Shown here: positions 45,901-54,616 of the stretch, piece after piece
Numbering within the stretch: position 1 is the stretch's first letter
Layout: every line of letters starts with the position of its first letter
Assembly (NCBI GenBank): GCA_049115695.1
Contig: JAGDZR010000018.1
Span: 144,623-208,622, forward strand
Direction of reading: 5' to 3'
Origin: JAGDZR01 sp049115695
Lineage (GTDB): Bacteria > Bacteroidota > Bacteroidia > Cytophagales > Cyclobacteriaceae
Length of the DNA: 64,000 nucleotides
Position numbers and translations under genes: made by a program
The notes under the pieces: model-generated
What the model was told of the DNA's origin: nothing
The model's input: only the letters and a program-made list of their open reading frames with translations
Database searches by the model: none

Positions 45901-47551
45901 GTCAGCTTGGGCATTTTACAATCTGAACACATCATTTGGTACAGAAAGTGTGGGCCAACTATTATCAGCATTATCATCAGGACTCGCAAGCGCTGCTACT
46001 GGTATACCCACAGAAGCTCAGACAGGTATATCCACTACTTTGGGTGGTAGTATTACAGGTCTTCCAGGTGGGAATGCCTTGGATGACGAGCCAAGCGCAT
46101 CTCTTGGCTACATCTTTTTTAATGACAATTTTGAGGTCGAATCTGGTATGCTTGGTTTTGATGCAGTTACGGATTTGGAGGAGAATAATTGGGGGCTGAA
46201 GTCCCTCTCATTTTCAACCGATGAAGACGGTTATTTATACATATTTACATCTAACGAAAGCAATAGTAATGAGCCTGTCTATTTCGACGACCTGGAGATA
46301 GACCACAAGAGTGGCACAGCCAGCTACCGCGTTACCCAACTCAATGAGTACTATCCCTTCGGGATGCTGATGGCCACCAGCTGGCGTGATCCGGGGTATG
46401 ATGATCCGGGAGATCTGTATCAGGGAAACTTTGCCAACTTCGACTTTTATACAGGATATTATGATTTCAAGAGTAGAAAGTATGATCCTGTATTAGGACA
46501 GTTTATGGCAGTAGATCCGGCCAATCAGTTTGGATCGCCCTACATGGGAATGGGGAATTTGCCTCATCTTGGTGTAGATCCGAACGGAGAATGGTTTGGT
46601 GTTGATGACGGTTTAGCCTTTATTATTGGAGGAACTGCGAATCTAGTTTCAAATGCATTACAAGGTAATCTTTCTGGTCAAGGCCTTACAACAGGAATTG
46701 GAAAAGGTTTAGCTGCGTTTGCTGCGGGTGGTGCATCGGGAACATTATCACTTTATGGACCAGCTGGATGGTTGGCAGGAGGTGCAATTTTGGGAGGAAC
46801 CAATGCCTGGCTTGGAGGCGCAACATCACCAGCCGAAATAGCTGCTGGAGCAGGAACAGGTGCTTTAACGGGATTAGTTGGTGGAACTATTGGACAGGCA
46901 ATTGGTCCATTTATTTCAGGACTGACTGATAAAATTGCGAGCCCTGTGCTTCAAGGTATTTCTGGGGGAGCAATTGGAGGTGCGGTAACAGGAGGTTTAT
47001 TCGGCGGTGCTTCAAGTGCGATTAATGGAGGTTCGTTTTGGGAAGGTGCAGGTAATGGAGCAATTCAAGGTGCCTTTACAGGAGCTTTAACAGGTGGGGT
47101 TTCTGCATATGCGTATTCCAAAGTTATTGGAATAAACCCATGGAATGGTCAGAGAATTGGGAGAGACTTGATTCCAGTACCTTCTAACAAAAATGGAAGT
47201 TTAACTCCGAACGAGATTGGTAGAATAGGTGAGAATGAATTAAAAAAACAAGGGTTTGTGAAGCGGTCTTTCGACTTGGAAAATACAGGCTTGGGTAGAA
47301 GAGATGCTGACGGATATAAGATTGATCCTGAGTTCGGAGTTGTTATTGCTGAATCAAAAACTGGCTATGCGTCAAATACAAAATTCATACGAACACAAGG
47401 TGCAAAGGATTTATATTTATTAAGAACAAAACAGGTCCAACGTGTTGAATGGCATTTTTATAGATCTCCAAGAACAGGTAAAATTGGTCCTTCTTTGCCA
47501 TTATTGAAACAACTATCACAAAATGGAATTTTCATTTTCATTCACAATTAA
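42977..47551 (+). CDS. RHS-repeat polymorphic toxin with nuclease-like C-terminal tip
   Basis: The 1524 aa begin with a signal peptide (SLLGALLLIIQLDLSAQ). A DUF6443-type N-terminal region (about 85-200; VITTFDYSDGLGRPTQSIGV) leads into YD/RHS repeats (YNVYDDMGRLRFV, YDQWDRLVLEQDP, YDMAGNRLNKTI). The RHS core ends near residue 1170 (SRKYDPVLGQFMAVDP, then GVDPNGEW). Residues about 1210-1395 are a Gly/Ala-rich hydrophobic stretch, as often precedes toxin tips. The last 110 residues carry E1419 in RIGENELKKQG, D1443/D1445 in RRDADGY and E1459-S-K1461 in VIAESKTG, the order of a PD-(D/E)xK nuclease. DNA of the core is clearly GC-richer than that of the tip. A DNase tip is inferred. The next gene, three bases on, is the likely immunity gene. 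Confidence 0.88.
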   Translation: MNKKLKSFSLLGALLLIIQLDLSAQTIAGETIVLDAIEEATPEHNIKVVNSYTLQAPPEGEITISAATNGEWTVELIPQTNPNVPPTFSQNFLRTETAMEPITDELDFAGRGSESVITTFDYSDGLGRPTQSIGVEVSPGGNDVIQPHEYNLTTGRVDRSFLPYTDGEVTNPGELRADPITDQNAFYATTSTIPNIAKDARPFAETDYENSPVSRVTSTTGLGAAYSDVTSEYDYMIFDPDVHGVSGINANIIKYKISGNSLIKEADNYGLAQLTISEVQNEASASITVKSQSITDLRGLNIANRIWDGTNWVTTYNVYDDMGRLRFVLPPNFNGAGITDLHLAELAFMYQYDHRGRLIAEHKPGQLSLNVDGTLNETYWNYYVYDQWDRLVLEQDPELGTQNKYRFYKYDNFNRLIFTGNYSSNDDLSTIRTAAMAETDRFESWVDDNTPEIGYTHTTTFPTDVEIDKVKAVYFYDSYDCKSDLGWATALDYTSPSELTVPSVANTNVLDLTTGSMVKTTDNIWLRSVVYYDDRYRAIQTITENHLGGTDKLTTQLEWDGEVTATLLEHDGPEDVKLLNEYEYDTQGRLLASYLQINTEPKVQTAAYDYNELGEVISKELHSIAGGTPLQTLDYSYTIQGWLKTINDPALTGDDVFGAKYYYEDAPSEARTDGSIAAIEWNGDNQLAEGSPQRTLQTYTYNEENQLEGMDYATGDGSTWTSNAGDYNTSTTYDENGNIQTMIRNEAGTEIDNLTYTYKPGSNRLDQVEDASGDEKGFKNQGVTMTKEYDYNANGDLAADENKEIVSITYNKFLNLPKRIEFFDGSAVTYIYDMAGNRLNKTISDGDGNIIYSEDYVGPIVYRNGVIHYIYTEQGRAIRQDIAGQEYHHEYYITDHQGNTRAAFGILPERNIYSATMEVYAADQEENDFVINAATRSSDQNHTPGGFNSAKLTGTSNVLGPAKVIRYNSGDQVDMSAWAFYNLNTSFGTESVGQLLSALSSGLASAATGIPTEAQTGISTTLGGSITGLPGGNALDDEPSASLGYIFFNDNFEVESGMLGFDAVTDLEENNWGLKSLSFSTDEDGYLYIFTSNESNSNEPVYFDDLEIDHKSGTASYRVTQLNEYYPFGMLMATSWRDPGYDDPGDLYQGNFANFDFYTGYYDFKSRKYDPVLGQFMAVDPANQFGSPYMGMGNLPHLGVDPNGEWFGVDDGLAFIIGGTANLVSNALQGNLSGQGLTTGIGKGLAAFAAGGASGTLSLYGPAGWLAGGAILGGTNAWLGGATSPAEIAAGAGTGALTGLVGGTIGQAIGPFISGLTDKIASPVLQGISGGAIGGAVTGGLFGGASSAINGGSFWEGAGNGAIQGAFTGALTGGVSAYAYSKVIGINPWNGQRIGRDLIPVPSNKNGSLTPNEIGRIGENELKKQGFVKRSFDLENTGLGRRDADGYKIDPEFGVVIAESKTGYASNTKFIRTQGAKDLYLLRTKQVQRVEWHFYRSPRTGKIGPSLPLLKQLSQNGIFIFIHN

Positions 47552-47554
47552 ACA

Positions 47555-48085
47555 ATGAATCTACAGAAGTTTTTTGATGAGGAGCCGAGATCAAAGCCCT
47601 TTGATAATCTTTCAATTAAAGAGGCTCAGGACTACCTTGAGTGGTTGGTTGGGAATAGAGATACTTTCATCACTTCTCTTTCAAGAAAGGTTGGGTTTGA
47701 AGTAAATTCTAGTTCCGAAAACTTCACTGATATTTCTGCATGGATAGTAGATAACAGGAATTCTAATTCATATAGAGAATTTATTTTTGAAACAGCGGTG
47801 TTATTTGCTGAGCGATTGATTAATAATGTAACAGAAGATTTGGAATGGGCTTTTATATCATCCCCCCCAAGTGATATGTTTGTTAATCAGCCTTTGATTA
47901 GAGCAGTTAATGATCACACAAACAAATGTGCTGTATTGGAAGTAGTTTTCAATACGTGTCATCAAATTAAATCAAAGCAGGTTGGAATATATGAATTAAC
48001 TAATGCCTACCAATTGTGGAAAAAAATATTTCAAGAAGGTTCAACGAGCATTATTGCTGACATCTTTAAAGATTTAGATTTATGA
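47555..48085 (+). CDS. probable immunity protein to the RHS tip
   Basis: This small (176 aa), acidic, cytoplasmic-looking protein has no signal peptide and no recognised domain. It begins MNLQKFFDEEPRSKPFDNLS and is mostly helical. It starts three bases after the toxin stop and shares the AT-rich composition of the toxin tip, the usual setting of immunity genes, which must stay in the cytosol to protect the producer. The call is from context only. Its stop overlaps the start of the next gene (ATGA). Confidence 0.65.
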   Translation: MNLQKFFDEEPRSKPFDNLSIKEAQDYLEWLVGNRDTFITSLSRKVGFEVNSSSENFTDISAWIVDNRNSNSYREFIFETAVLFAERLINNVTEDLEWAFISSPPSDMFVNQPLIRAVNDHTNKCAVLEVVFNTCHQIKSKQVGIYELTNAYQLWKKIFQEGSTSIIADIFKDLDL

Positions 48086-51000
48086 ATTTAAATAAAACAC
48101 TCTTGCTAAGTTGGTTATGCTATGTCATTTTTTTCTGTTGTGAAATAAAATGTCAGACCCCTGTCAACCTATTCAATGGGGTTGCTGCAGTTAGTGTGCC
48201 TTTATATAGTGCTCCTGTTGGAAATGGAGCAACTATTCCAATAGGATTGGGCTATACTGCCTCAGGTATTAGAGTAGATCAGGTTGCTTCATCCGTTGGC
48301 CTTGGTTGGAATCTTCAAGCTGGTGGTGCAGTTACAAGAATAGTGCGAGGAAGACCGGATACGGGATATGAAGAGTTTGATCCTTCACTCACCGACCAGG
48401 AAGTTTACAGAAGCTTGATTGAGGGGAGTAAGGATGGAGAAAAGGACATGTATTATTTCAGTATTCCGGGGAGATCAGGAGCATTTGTATTACAAGTACA
48501 GGAGGATGAAACTGGGTTATTGACAACACCTGTTGGTAAACCCATTCCATGGCAGGATATTACGATAATTTATACCTCTGGCGGGTTCACGTTGGTTGAT
48601 GAAGGCGGAGTAGAATACTATTTTGGAGGCTCAGCAGATACTGAAGAAGAATCTGTATTTAATGTTACAGAAACAGCCACATACGAATCAGCTAATGAAA
48701 TGACTTACGTTTCAACATGGTTTCTTAAAGAAATCAGATATCCGAATGTCTCTTATGCAAAGAACGTCAGTTTCACATACAACACTGGTGCTCCAACTGA
48801 GGTAGAATCGTTTTCGTACAAGACAAAGTACGAACTTGGGCTAGATGAAAACTGCGATAACACATTACTTACTCAATCTGGAGTCATTACTGTAAAATCA
48901 AAGACGATCATCGGTGCACCCAAATACTTGAGTCACATAGATTTTCCTTTAGGGGATATTTATTTTCACTACAACCAAACCACCCGACAAGACTTGGAAA
49001 ATGGATTAAGTCTTGATAGGATTCAGGTGCTCAATAAGTTGGATAATGAAGTAGCTACTTATCAACTCAATTACACTTATTTTGATAGCAATACTTCTTA
49101 TCTGCAAGGCACCTCATATGGTCCATGTTACGACCCGGAATTATGCAAGAGATTGGTACTAACTTCTGTCTATAATATTACTAAGGGTGGTAACCTACTA
49201 CATCGATCATTTGAGTACACTACGGGTCAAACACTTGTAGGTGGAGATTGGGATCCTTTTGCTTTACCACCTCGGGATAGTTATTACACGGATCACTGGG
49301 GATATTACAATGGAGGGACTCATCAAGGTAATACTCATATTGCACATGAGGACATTCCTGAACTTGGTGTCCCTGGGATGGATAAATCAAGCAGTGGGGC
49401 AGTTAAAGCTGGAATGTTGAATAAAGTAACACTGCCTACTGGTGGTTATTCAACACTTGAATATGAACATCATTCGCTAGGAGGAGGAGCCAGAATAGCT
49501 GCTACGGCCATCTATGATGAACATGGTGTTCAAGTTGGTGGAAATACTTATTCGTATGCCGGAACACAACAGTACATGGATTATCCCAGGTACCATTTTC
49601 AAACTGCTGTAGAAAGCAGAATTTGCAATTTCAATCCTCATGATGTACCGATAATTACTGTTGGATCACAAGCCAAAAACAATCTATTTGATTTTGGAGG
49701 TGCTAACATTGGGTATACTACTGTTACTGAAACACCGTTTGATGGATCAGGAAGAATTGAACACGACTTTGTTAATTTTTCTGAAAGAGCAGAGGATTTG
49801 GCCGAGAAATTTGAATGCGACTATACGGTCAGTGGCAATGTTTTCAACAAAAATCTGATCGGGAATGATGAGGAACCCTATGTTTCCAGGGATATCGTTT
49901 ATCTAGATAAAGGAGCGGAAAAGGAAACGAGGGTTTATGATGCAGGCGGTGTTTTACAGTCTTTAAGTGAAACAAATTATTTAACCCAAACGCCGGTTCA
50001 ATATGAGTTTGAAAATTATGTGATTTCCGATGTAAAAATAGATGTAGATGGAACAGAGACTGAGGTGCCTGGATATGTTGCATCTACATTTATTACTGCT
50101 GTCGGTGGGCTTTCAGAAATCGATGGTTATCGATTCAATTCAGGTGAATACTCAATAGTTTCAAAACCTATAAGGCCTCAATATACTACGACACGGGCGT
50201 ATAAAAACGGACAAGAAATTGCAAACACTGTGGAATATACATTTCACAATGATTTTCCTGCTACAGTTTCGCAAACAACCTCATATACCAACGACGTATT
50301 CTCTCGTACCACATTGCGTTTTTTAGCTGATATAGATTTGTCTGGAACTACACCAGAGGTTGAAGCCATGTGGAGAATGCAGGATAGAATGCTGCGGGTA
50401 TTAATGGTCATGGGACCTGTGGTTGAAACCATATCTGAACAAAGATTGGCGAGCTCGGGTGATTATAGTTACGTAGGTAGTGCCATATCTATATTCTCCG
50501 ATGAGTATGGTCCATTCACTTTGAATGAGACCTATGCTAGAGAGGTTCAATTTCCTACTTCCACGTATACGCAGCTTTCATCAGATGCGAGTGGGTTTAT
50601 TATGGATGCAAACTTGCGTAAGACTTCTGATATGACCTATGATACAGATGGCAAGCTCCTTACCAGTACTGGTATTGACGGAATCACAACTGCATATGGA
50701 TATACGAATGATGTTGTAAGCAGTATTTCAGTAAATGAAAGAGTTAGTACAACTCAAAGTATTCCGTTGATTGGTGTTACGCAAAGCACTTCACCTAATG
50801 GGCGCAATAGCCATTTTGAATACGATCATTTCAATCGTCAAACATTGACAAGAAATCATGATAATGAGATTATATCCAGGAAGCGCTATCATACCCATGC
50901 AGAGGCCACAGACCTGGGTGCAAACCTACAAGTAACAGGGGGTGAGTTATTGGGCAGTGAACTTACCTTTACTTCTAATAATTCGGCTGCTTATTATGGT

Positions 51001-51540
51001 CCTTCACGATATATCTGGGATTTTGATGATGGCACTACTGTGGAAACCGACCTGCCAATAGCAACGCATACTTACTCGGAGGCTGGTACTTATATACCTA
51101 CCGTGACGATCCTAAACCCTGAGTACACAGGTTCTGTTCAAGTTCCAACAGCTACAGGAGTGGTAGTTTCTGACGAAACAGCAACAGCTAGTATAGGAAC
51201 GGATAGTTTCAATTTTGTTGAGGGAACTAATCAGTTTGATATGTGTGGAGGAGTTCCTATCAATTTGAACGGTGCATTGATTGCCAACGTATCAGCTGGG
51301 GCCACCTGCTCGCCTGCAGGTAGTCCTGTCTACAACTGGGTGGTTGAGCAGCAATCAAACCCCTTAAATAAATACGAACTAACAGGTGGTACCCTTTTCC
51401 TGCCTGAGAGCATGGGGCAGTGTGGATCATCTAATAGCGGCAACTGGAACATTGATCTTACTGTTACCTACCCTTGTGGGACAGTGCTCACGGCAGATAC
51501 TTTCGTGATGGAGTTGGTATGTTTGACTACATGTAACTAG
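48082..51540 (+). CDS. SpvB/RHS-like secreted protein with PKD domain
   Basis: The 1152 aa have a signal peptide (LLLSWLCYVIFFCCEIKCQ). The N-terminal plug-like sequence VNLFNGVAAVSVPLYSAPVG, then GYTASGIRVDQVASSVGLGWNLQAGGAVTRIVRG, is common to Bacteroidota RHS-type shells. Strand-rich repeats follow (SKPIRPQYTTTRAYKNG, YDTDGKLLTSTGIDG, FEYDHFNRQT), then a PKD domain at about 955-1015 (RYIWDFDDGTTVE, THTYSEAGTYIPTVTI) and a cysteine-containing end. It has no RHS core end and no toxin tip, so it may be a shell partner of the preceding RHS protein. It starts within the immunity gene stop and its stop abuts the next GTG. Confidence 0.75.
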   Translation: MNLNKTLLLSWLCYVIFFCCEIKCQTPVNLFNGVAAVSVPLYSAPVGNGATIPIGLGYTASGIRVDQVASSVGLGWNLQAGGAVTRIVRGRPDTGYEEFDPSLTDQEVYRSLIEGSKDGEKDMYYFSIPGRSGAFVLQVQEDETGLLTTPVGKPIPWQDITIIYTSGGFTLVDEGGVEYYFGGSADTEEESVFNVTETATYESANEMTYVSTWFLKEIRYPNVSYAKNVSFTYNTGAPTEVESFSYKTKYELGLDENCDNTLLTQSGVITVKSKTIIGAPKYLSHIDFPLGDIYFHYNQTTRQDLENGLSLDRIQVLNKLDNEVATYQLNYTYFDSNTSYLQGTSYGPCYDPELCKRLVLTSVYNITKGGNLLHRSFEYTTGQTLVGGDWDPFALPPRDSYYTDHWGYYNGGTHQGNTHIAHEDIPELGVPGMDKSSSGAVKAGMLNKVTLPTGGYSTLEYEHHSLGGGARIAATAIYDEHGVQVGGNTYSYAGTQQYMDYPRYHFQTAVESRICNFNPHDVPIITVGSQAKNNLFDFGGANIGYTTVTETPFDGSGRIEHDFVNFSERAEDLAEKFECDYTVSGNVFNKNLIGNDEEPYVSRDIVYLDKGAEKETRVYDAGGVLQSLSETNYLTQTPVQYEFENYVISDVKIDVDGTETEVPGYVASTFITAVGGLSEIDGYRFNSGEYSIVSKPIRPQYTTTRAYKNGQEIANTVEYTFHNDFPATVSQTTSYTNDVFSRTTLRFLADIDLSGTTPEVEAMWRMQDRMLRVLMVMGPVVETISEQRLASSGDYSYVGSAISIFSDEYGPFTLNETYAREVQFPTSTYTQLSSDASGFIMDANLRKTSDMTYDTDGKLLTSTGIDGITTAYGYTNDVVSSISVNERVSTTQSIPLIGVTQSTSPNGRNSHFEYDHFNRQTLTRNHDNEIISRKRYHTHAEATDLGANLQVTGGELLGSELTFTSNNSAAYYGPSRYIWDFDDGTTVETDLPIATHTYSEAGTYIPTVTILNPEYTGSVQVPTATGVVVSDETATASIGTDSFNFVEGTNQFDMCGGVPINLNGALIANVSAGATCSPAGSPVYNWVVEQQSNPLNKYELTGGTLFLPESMGQCGSSNSGNWNIDLTVTYPCGTVLTADTFVMELVCLTTCN

Positions 51541-52830
51541 GTGAATAGATGTTTCATCATATTATTAGTTGTAGCCCTGTTAGCTGGCAACAATGTTTTA
51601 GCCCAAATCACAACTAACGTTTCTTTGTCGCCCAAATATCAGGCTAAGGTAGGCAAGGCTAAGACGGCCAGGGAAAGACTGAAGCGCTATCGAAAGTACC
51701 AGGACAAGGAAGCACGAAAACAAGCAAAAGAAGAAGAAAAACAGCGTCGAAAGGCTCAGGGAAAGAAAATCGCCTCAGATTCTGTCAATGCATTAGCACA
51801 GACCTATACCGGACAACCTGTGCCAGATATCCCGGATAGTGGCTTTCAGTCTCGGGAAGACAGCATTGAGTGGATCACACAAACTCTGCTGCGTTATGCC
51901 CCGGCGGGTGAGTATCAGTCTTGGGTCAATCGTGTGCGTGCTGACTCCATGTGGCGGGAAGCCTTAAAGCAAGAGGCTGTGCAGCGAGGGGAAACCACCG
52001 CCCAGCAATGGGTGATGGACAATGTGGAAGATGTACAACTTCTCAACGCCATGAATCAGGAGGTTCCTGGTCACGGCGAATTTCTGGCTGCAAAGGGCAA
52101 GGGAGAATCTTACATTGCTCAGGGGCAGGGCTACCAGGCACAAGGGGAGTCCTATATTGAGCAAGGTCAAGGGTATGTTGACCAGGGACAGCAAATGGTC
52201 CGGGAGCAGCAGTGGAAGCAGCTTTCCGCTAAGGATGCTATGGTGGCCTTTCAAAAATATGTACCTGCACCACAGCTTGGGCAGGTGATGAAAGAGATGC
52301 AGGGGTTGAAGCGGAAGTATGTGAGTTTTCCAGGACTTAACCAGCCCGGTGAGCCAATTAAGCGCAGCTCCATGGAGGGTTATCCTTTTGCCAAGCGTCT
52401 CTACTATGGCGGCAATGTATCTGGTCAGGTGGGAGATAGCACCGTGATCCAGGTAGACCTACAGCTAGGCTATCAGCTGAACAAGAAATGGGTAATTGGT
52501 ATTGGAGGAGTGGCACAAGAACGAATACGATTTAAGAATTTCTTTGAAGAAGTAGATGGAGATGCCTGGGGCTACAGCGCTTTCACAAACCATGATCTGG
52601 TTTGGCAATTGTATGCACATGCAGAGTATCAGCGCATGGGGGTGAGACAGGAGACCGAGGAGGGAGAAGGATATGACTGGCAGACGGCAGTATATGCAGG
52701 TATTGGACGCGAGATCAGTTTGTTTAATCGGGTCAACCTGACCATTACCATACTTTACGATTTTAATCATAAAAACAACGAGCTTCACAAGCTACCCTTT
52801 GTGACAAGGATTGGGTATCGGGTGAAGTGA
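51541..52830 (+). CDS. outer-membrane barrel protein with QGQGY repeat
   Basis: The 429 aa start at GTG 51541 directly after the preceding TAG, with zero spacing. A signal peptide (IILLVVALLAGNNVLAQ) is followed by a very basic coiled coil (about 35-80; RLKRYRKYQDKEARKQAKEE) and a helical region. A 14-residue repeat, GESYIAQGQGYQAQ then GESYIEQGQGYVDQ, lies at about 188-215. The last 150 residues are amphipathic strands (YYGGNVSGQVGDSTVIQVDL, VIGIGGVAQERIRF, AVYAGIGREISLF) ending TRIGYRVK, like a small barrel. The family is not recognised. The position suggests an anchor or exporter for the RHS proteins, which is an inference. Confidence 0.65.
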   Translation: MNRCFIILLVVALLAGNNVLAQITTNVSLSPKYQAKVGKAKTARERLKRYRKYQDKEARKQAKEEEKQRRKAQGKKIASDSVNALAQTYTGQPVPDIPDSGFQSREDSIEWITQTLLRYAPAGEYQSWVNRVRADSMWREALKQEAVQRGETTAQQWVMDNVEDVQLLNAMNQEVPGHGEFLAAKGKGESYIAQGQGYQAQGESYIEQGQGYVDQGQQMVREQQWKQLSAKDAMVAFQKYVPAPQLGQVMKEMQGLKRKYVSFPGLNQPGEPIKRSSMEGYPFAKRLYYGGNVSGQVGDSTVIQVDLQLGYQLNKKWVIGIGGVAQERIRFKNFFEEVDGDAWGYSAFTNHDLVWQLYAHAEYQRMGVRQETEEGEGYDWQTAVYAGIGREISLFNRVNLTITILYDFNHKNNELHKLPFVTRIGYRVK

Positions 52831-52849
52831 TAAATAAACAATAAATAAA

Positions 52850-54319
52850 ATGCTAACAAAAAATTATTCAATCAAGACTTTTTTGACTTTAACCATATTG
52901 ATGATCGGATTCTTTACCACCAAAGGTCAAGACGTTAATAGTGGACTGATTGGTTACTGGCCGTTCGATGATGGGAGTGTAGATGATGTAACAGGTAATG
53001 GTCATAATGCTTCGTTCAATTCAGCAGTTAATGTAACTGGAAAGTGGGGAGATGCTGATGGTGCCTATTCATTCAATGGTGTAGATCAATACATTGAAAT
53101 TTCGAATGGTGTTTCAGATTTTGTTCCTACCATCGAAACAGCACCCATTTCCATTTCCGTTTGGATCAAAATGGATGGTACAATTGATAATGGAAGTACC
53201 GTTTTTTGTATATCCTCAAGCACAGATAATTACAAGTATTTATGGTTGAATATTGGACATCATACCCAGAATCTGATCAAGGAGGTAGTAACGCTGCAAA
53301 GAGGGCTTAATTCCACTACAGCATCTCATCAAGGAGGCATTCAACAAAATGGGTCCGGGGATCCCGATGTTTGGGATGGTGGTTGGCATCATCTTGTTTT
53401 TATTAGTACTGGGAGTGCTTATCAGATTTATATTGACAATGTATCATATTCACCTTATTTTAATTTGGGAAGTGATGATGGAGAATGGGGAGGTAGTTCT
53501 TTTAATACTTTAGACAAGATACAAATCGGATCGCTTCGTGGAAATGGAGCGTGGTTCGCCGGAGCAATTGACGATCTGAGATATTACGATCGGGCTCTCT
53601 CGATTGCTGATGTCAATGCACTATATAATATGACTCAAGCAAATGTGATTGAAGCTCCAGGAAATTTTACAGCGATAGCTATGTCAAGCTATCAAGTGGA
53701 TATCCAATGGGAAGTTGTTTCTGGTGCTACCAATTACATTCTTGAAAGATCTGAGGATAATCTAAATTTTGCTCAAATTGCTGAAATTGATCCCAACGAA
53801 ACCGCCTATACCGATTTCGAATTGGATGAGTCCCAAACTTATTATTATAGGATGCGTAGTACTAATGGAGTTTTGTTTTCAGTATGGTCCACTAGTAACA
53901 TATCAACACCTGAAGCTTCTTCCTATTGGCAACCGGGCATTAACTCTTTGTACTACACACTTGGTAATGTAGGGATTGGAGTAGTTAATCCTTCTGACGC
54001 AAAGCTTGAAGTTGATGGGACTATTCTAGCTGAGGAGCTTAAGGTAAAGGATGTGAATGGGGGAGCAGATTTTGTATTTGAAGAAGACTATCAGTTAATG
54101 AGTTTGATCGATCTCCAAGCGTTTATTAATGAGCATCATCATTTACCAGAAGTGCCTTCAGCAGCAAGCATGACCAAAGAAGGGTTGTCGGTTGCTGAAT
54201 TCAACATCTTACTCCTTCAGAAAATCGAGGAACTCACACTGCATCTAATTCAAAAGGAAGAAGAATTGGATGATCTTAAATCCAGGTTCGAGTTATTGGA
54301 AAAAAGAATAGATAAATAG
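52850..54319 (+). CDS. LamG/fibronectin III adhesin with coiled-coil end
   Basis: The 489 aa have a signal peptide (FLTLTILMIGFFTTKGQ). A LamG/concanavalin-like domain (about 30-250) shows GLIGYWPFDDGSVDDVTGNG, SFNGVDQYIEIS and the closing AIDDLRYYDRALSIADVNAL. A fibronectin type III domain follows (about 262-345; PGNFTAIAMSSYQVDIQWEV). The C-terminus (YTLGNVGIGVVNPSDAKLEV, HHHLPEVPSAASM, then a coiled coil from about 440) is the end found on Bacteroidota fibre-like proteins. It probably binds glycans on a surface. It is 19 bases behind the barrel gene and closes the RHS cluster. Confidence 0.8.
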   Translation: MLTKNYSIKTFLTLTILMIGFFTTKGQDVNSGLIGYWPFDDGSVDDVTGNGHNASFNSAVNVTGKWGDADGAYSFNGVDQYIEISNGVSDFVPTIETAPISISVWIKMDGTIDNGSTVFCISSSTDNYKYLWLNIGHHTQNLIKEVVTLQRGLNSTTASHQGGIQQNGSGDPDVWDGGWHHLVFISTGSAYQIYIDNVSYSPYFNLGSDDGEWGGSSFNTLDKIQIGSLRGNGAWFAGAIDDLRYYDRALSIADVNALYNMTQANVIEAPGNFTAIAMSSYQVDIQWEVVSGATNYILERSEDNLNFAQIAEIDPNETAYTDFELDESQTYYYRMRSTNGVLFSVWSTSNISTPEASSYWQPGINSLYYTLGNVGIGVVNPSDAKLEVDGTILAEELKVKDVNGGADFVFEEDYQLMSLIDLQAFINEHHHLPEVPSAASMTKEGLSVAEFNILLLQKIEELTLHLIQKEEELDDLKSRFELLEKRIDK

Positions 54320-54569
54320 GAATTTCGTTCGATATTTTTCTGAATGGCATTTAACGCTCGTTTACTCATAAGGTTCATTCATTATGTGAAAAGCCTTGAA
54401 CAATTGGAATCTATATACGAGTATGAGGATGGCTTATCAACCAAAGTTTGATTCGTTGTTTTAAATTATATCAAATATAGTTGAGCCGTTTTTGTAGTTA
54501 ACTTCAGGCTGAACCGTTCTCGGGCGTTTTTTGTCTGTTCATAAAATATCAGGAAACATTCTCAAAAGG

Positions 54570-54577
54570 TAGATTTG
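54570..54577 (+). promoter_or_regulatory. -7 box upstream of the unknown gene at 54617
   Basis: TAGATTTG matches TAnnTTTG and lies 40 bases before the ATG. No -33 TTTG was found. The rest of the 297-base gap after the LamG gene holds nothing recognisable. Confidence 0.4.
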
Positions 54578-54616
54578 AGTTAGGCAAATTCTCAGAATCC
54601 ATAAATCAAACTCAAA

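Noticed and set aside
42977..51540. Insecticidal Tc-toxin complex
   Set aside because: There is no TcA-like or TcB/TcC pair. The N-terminus is the DUF6443 type with a signal peptide, and the tip plus immunity layout fits polymorphic toxins better.
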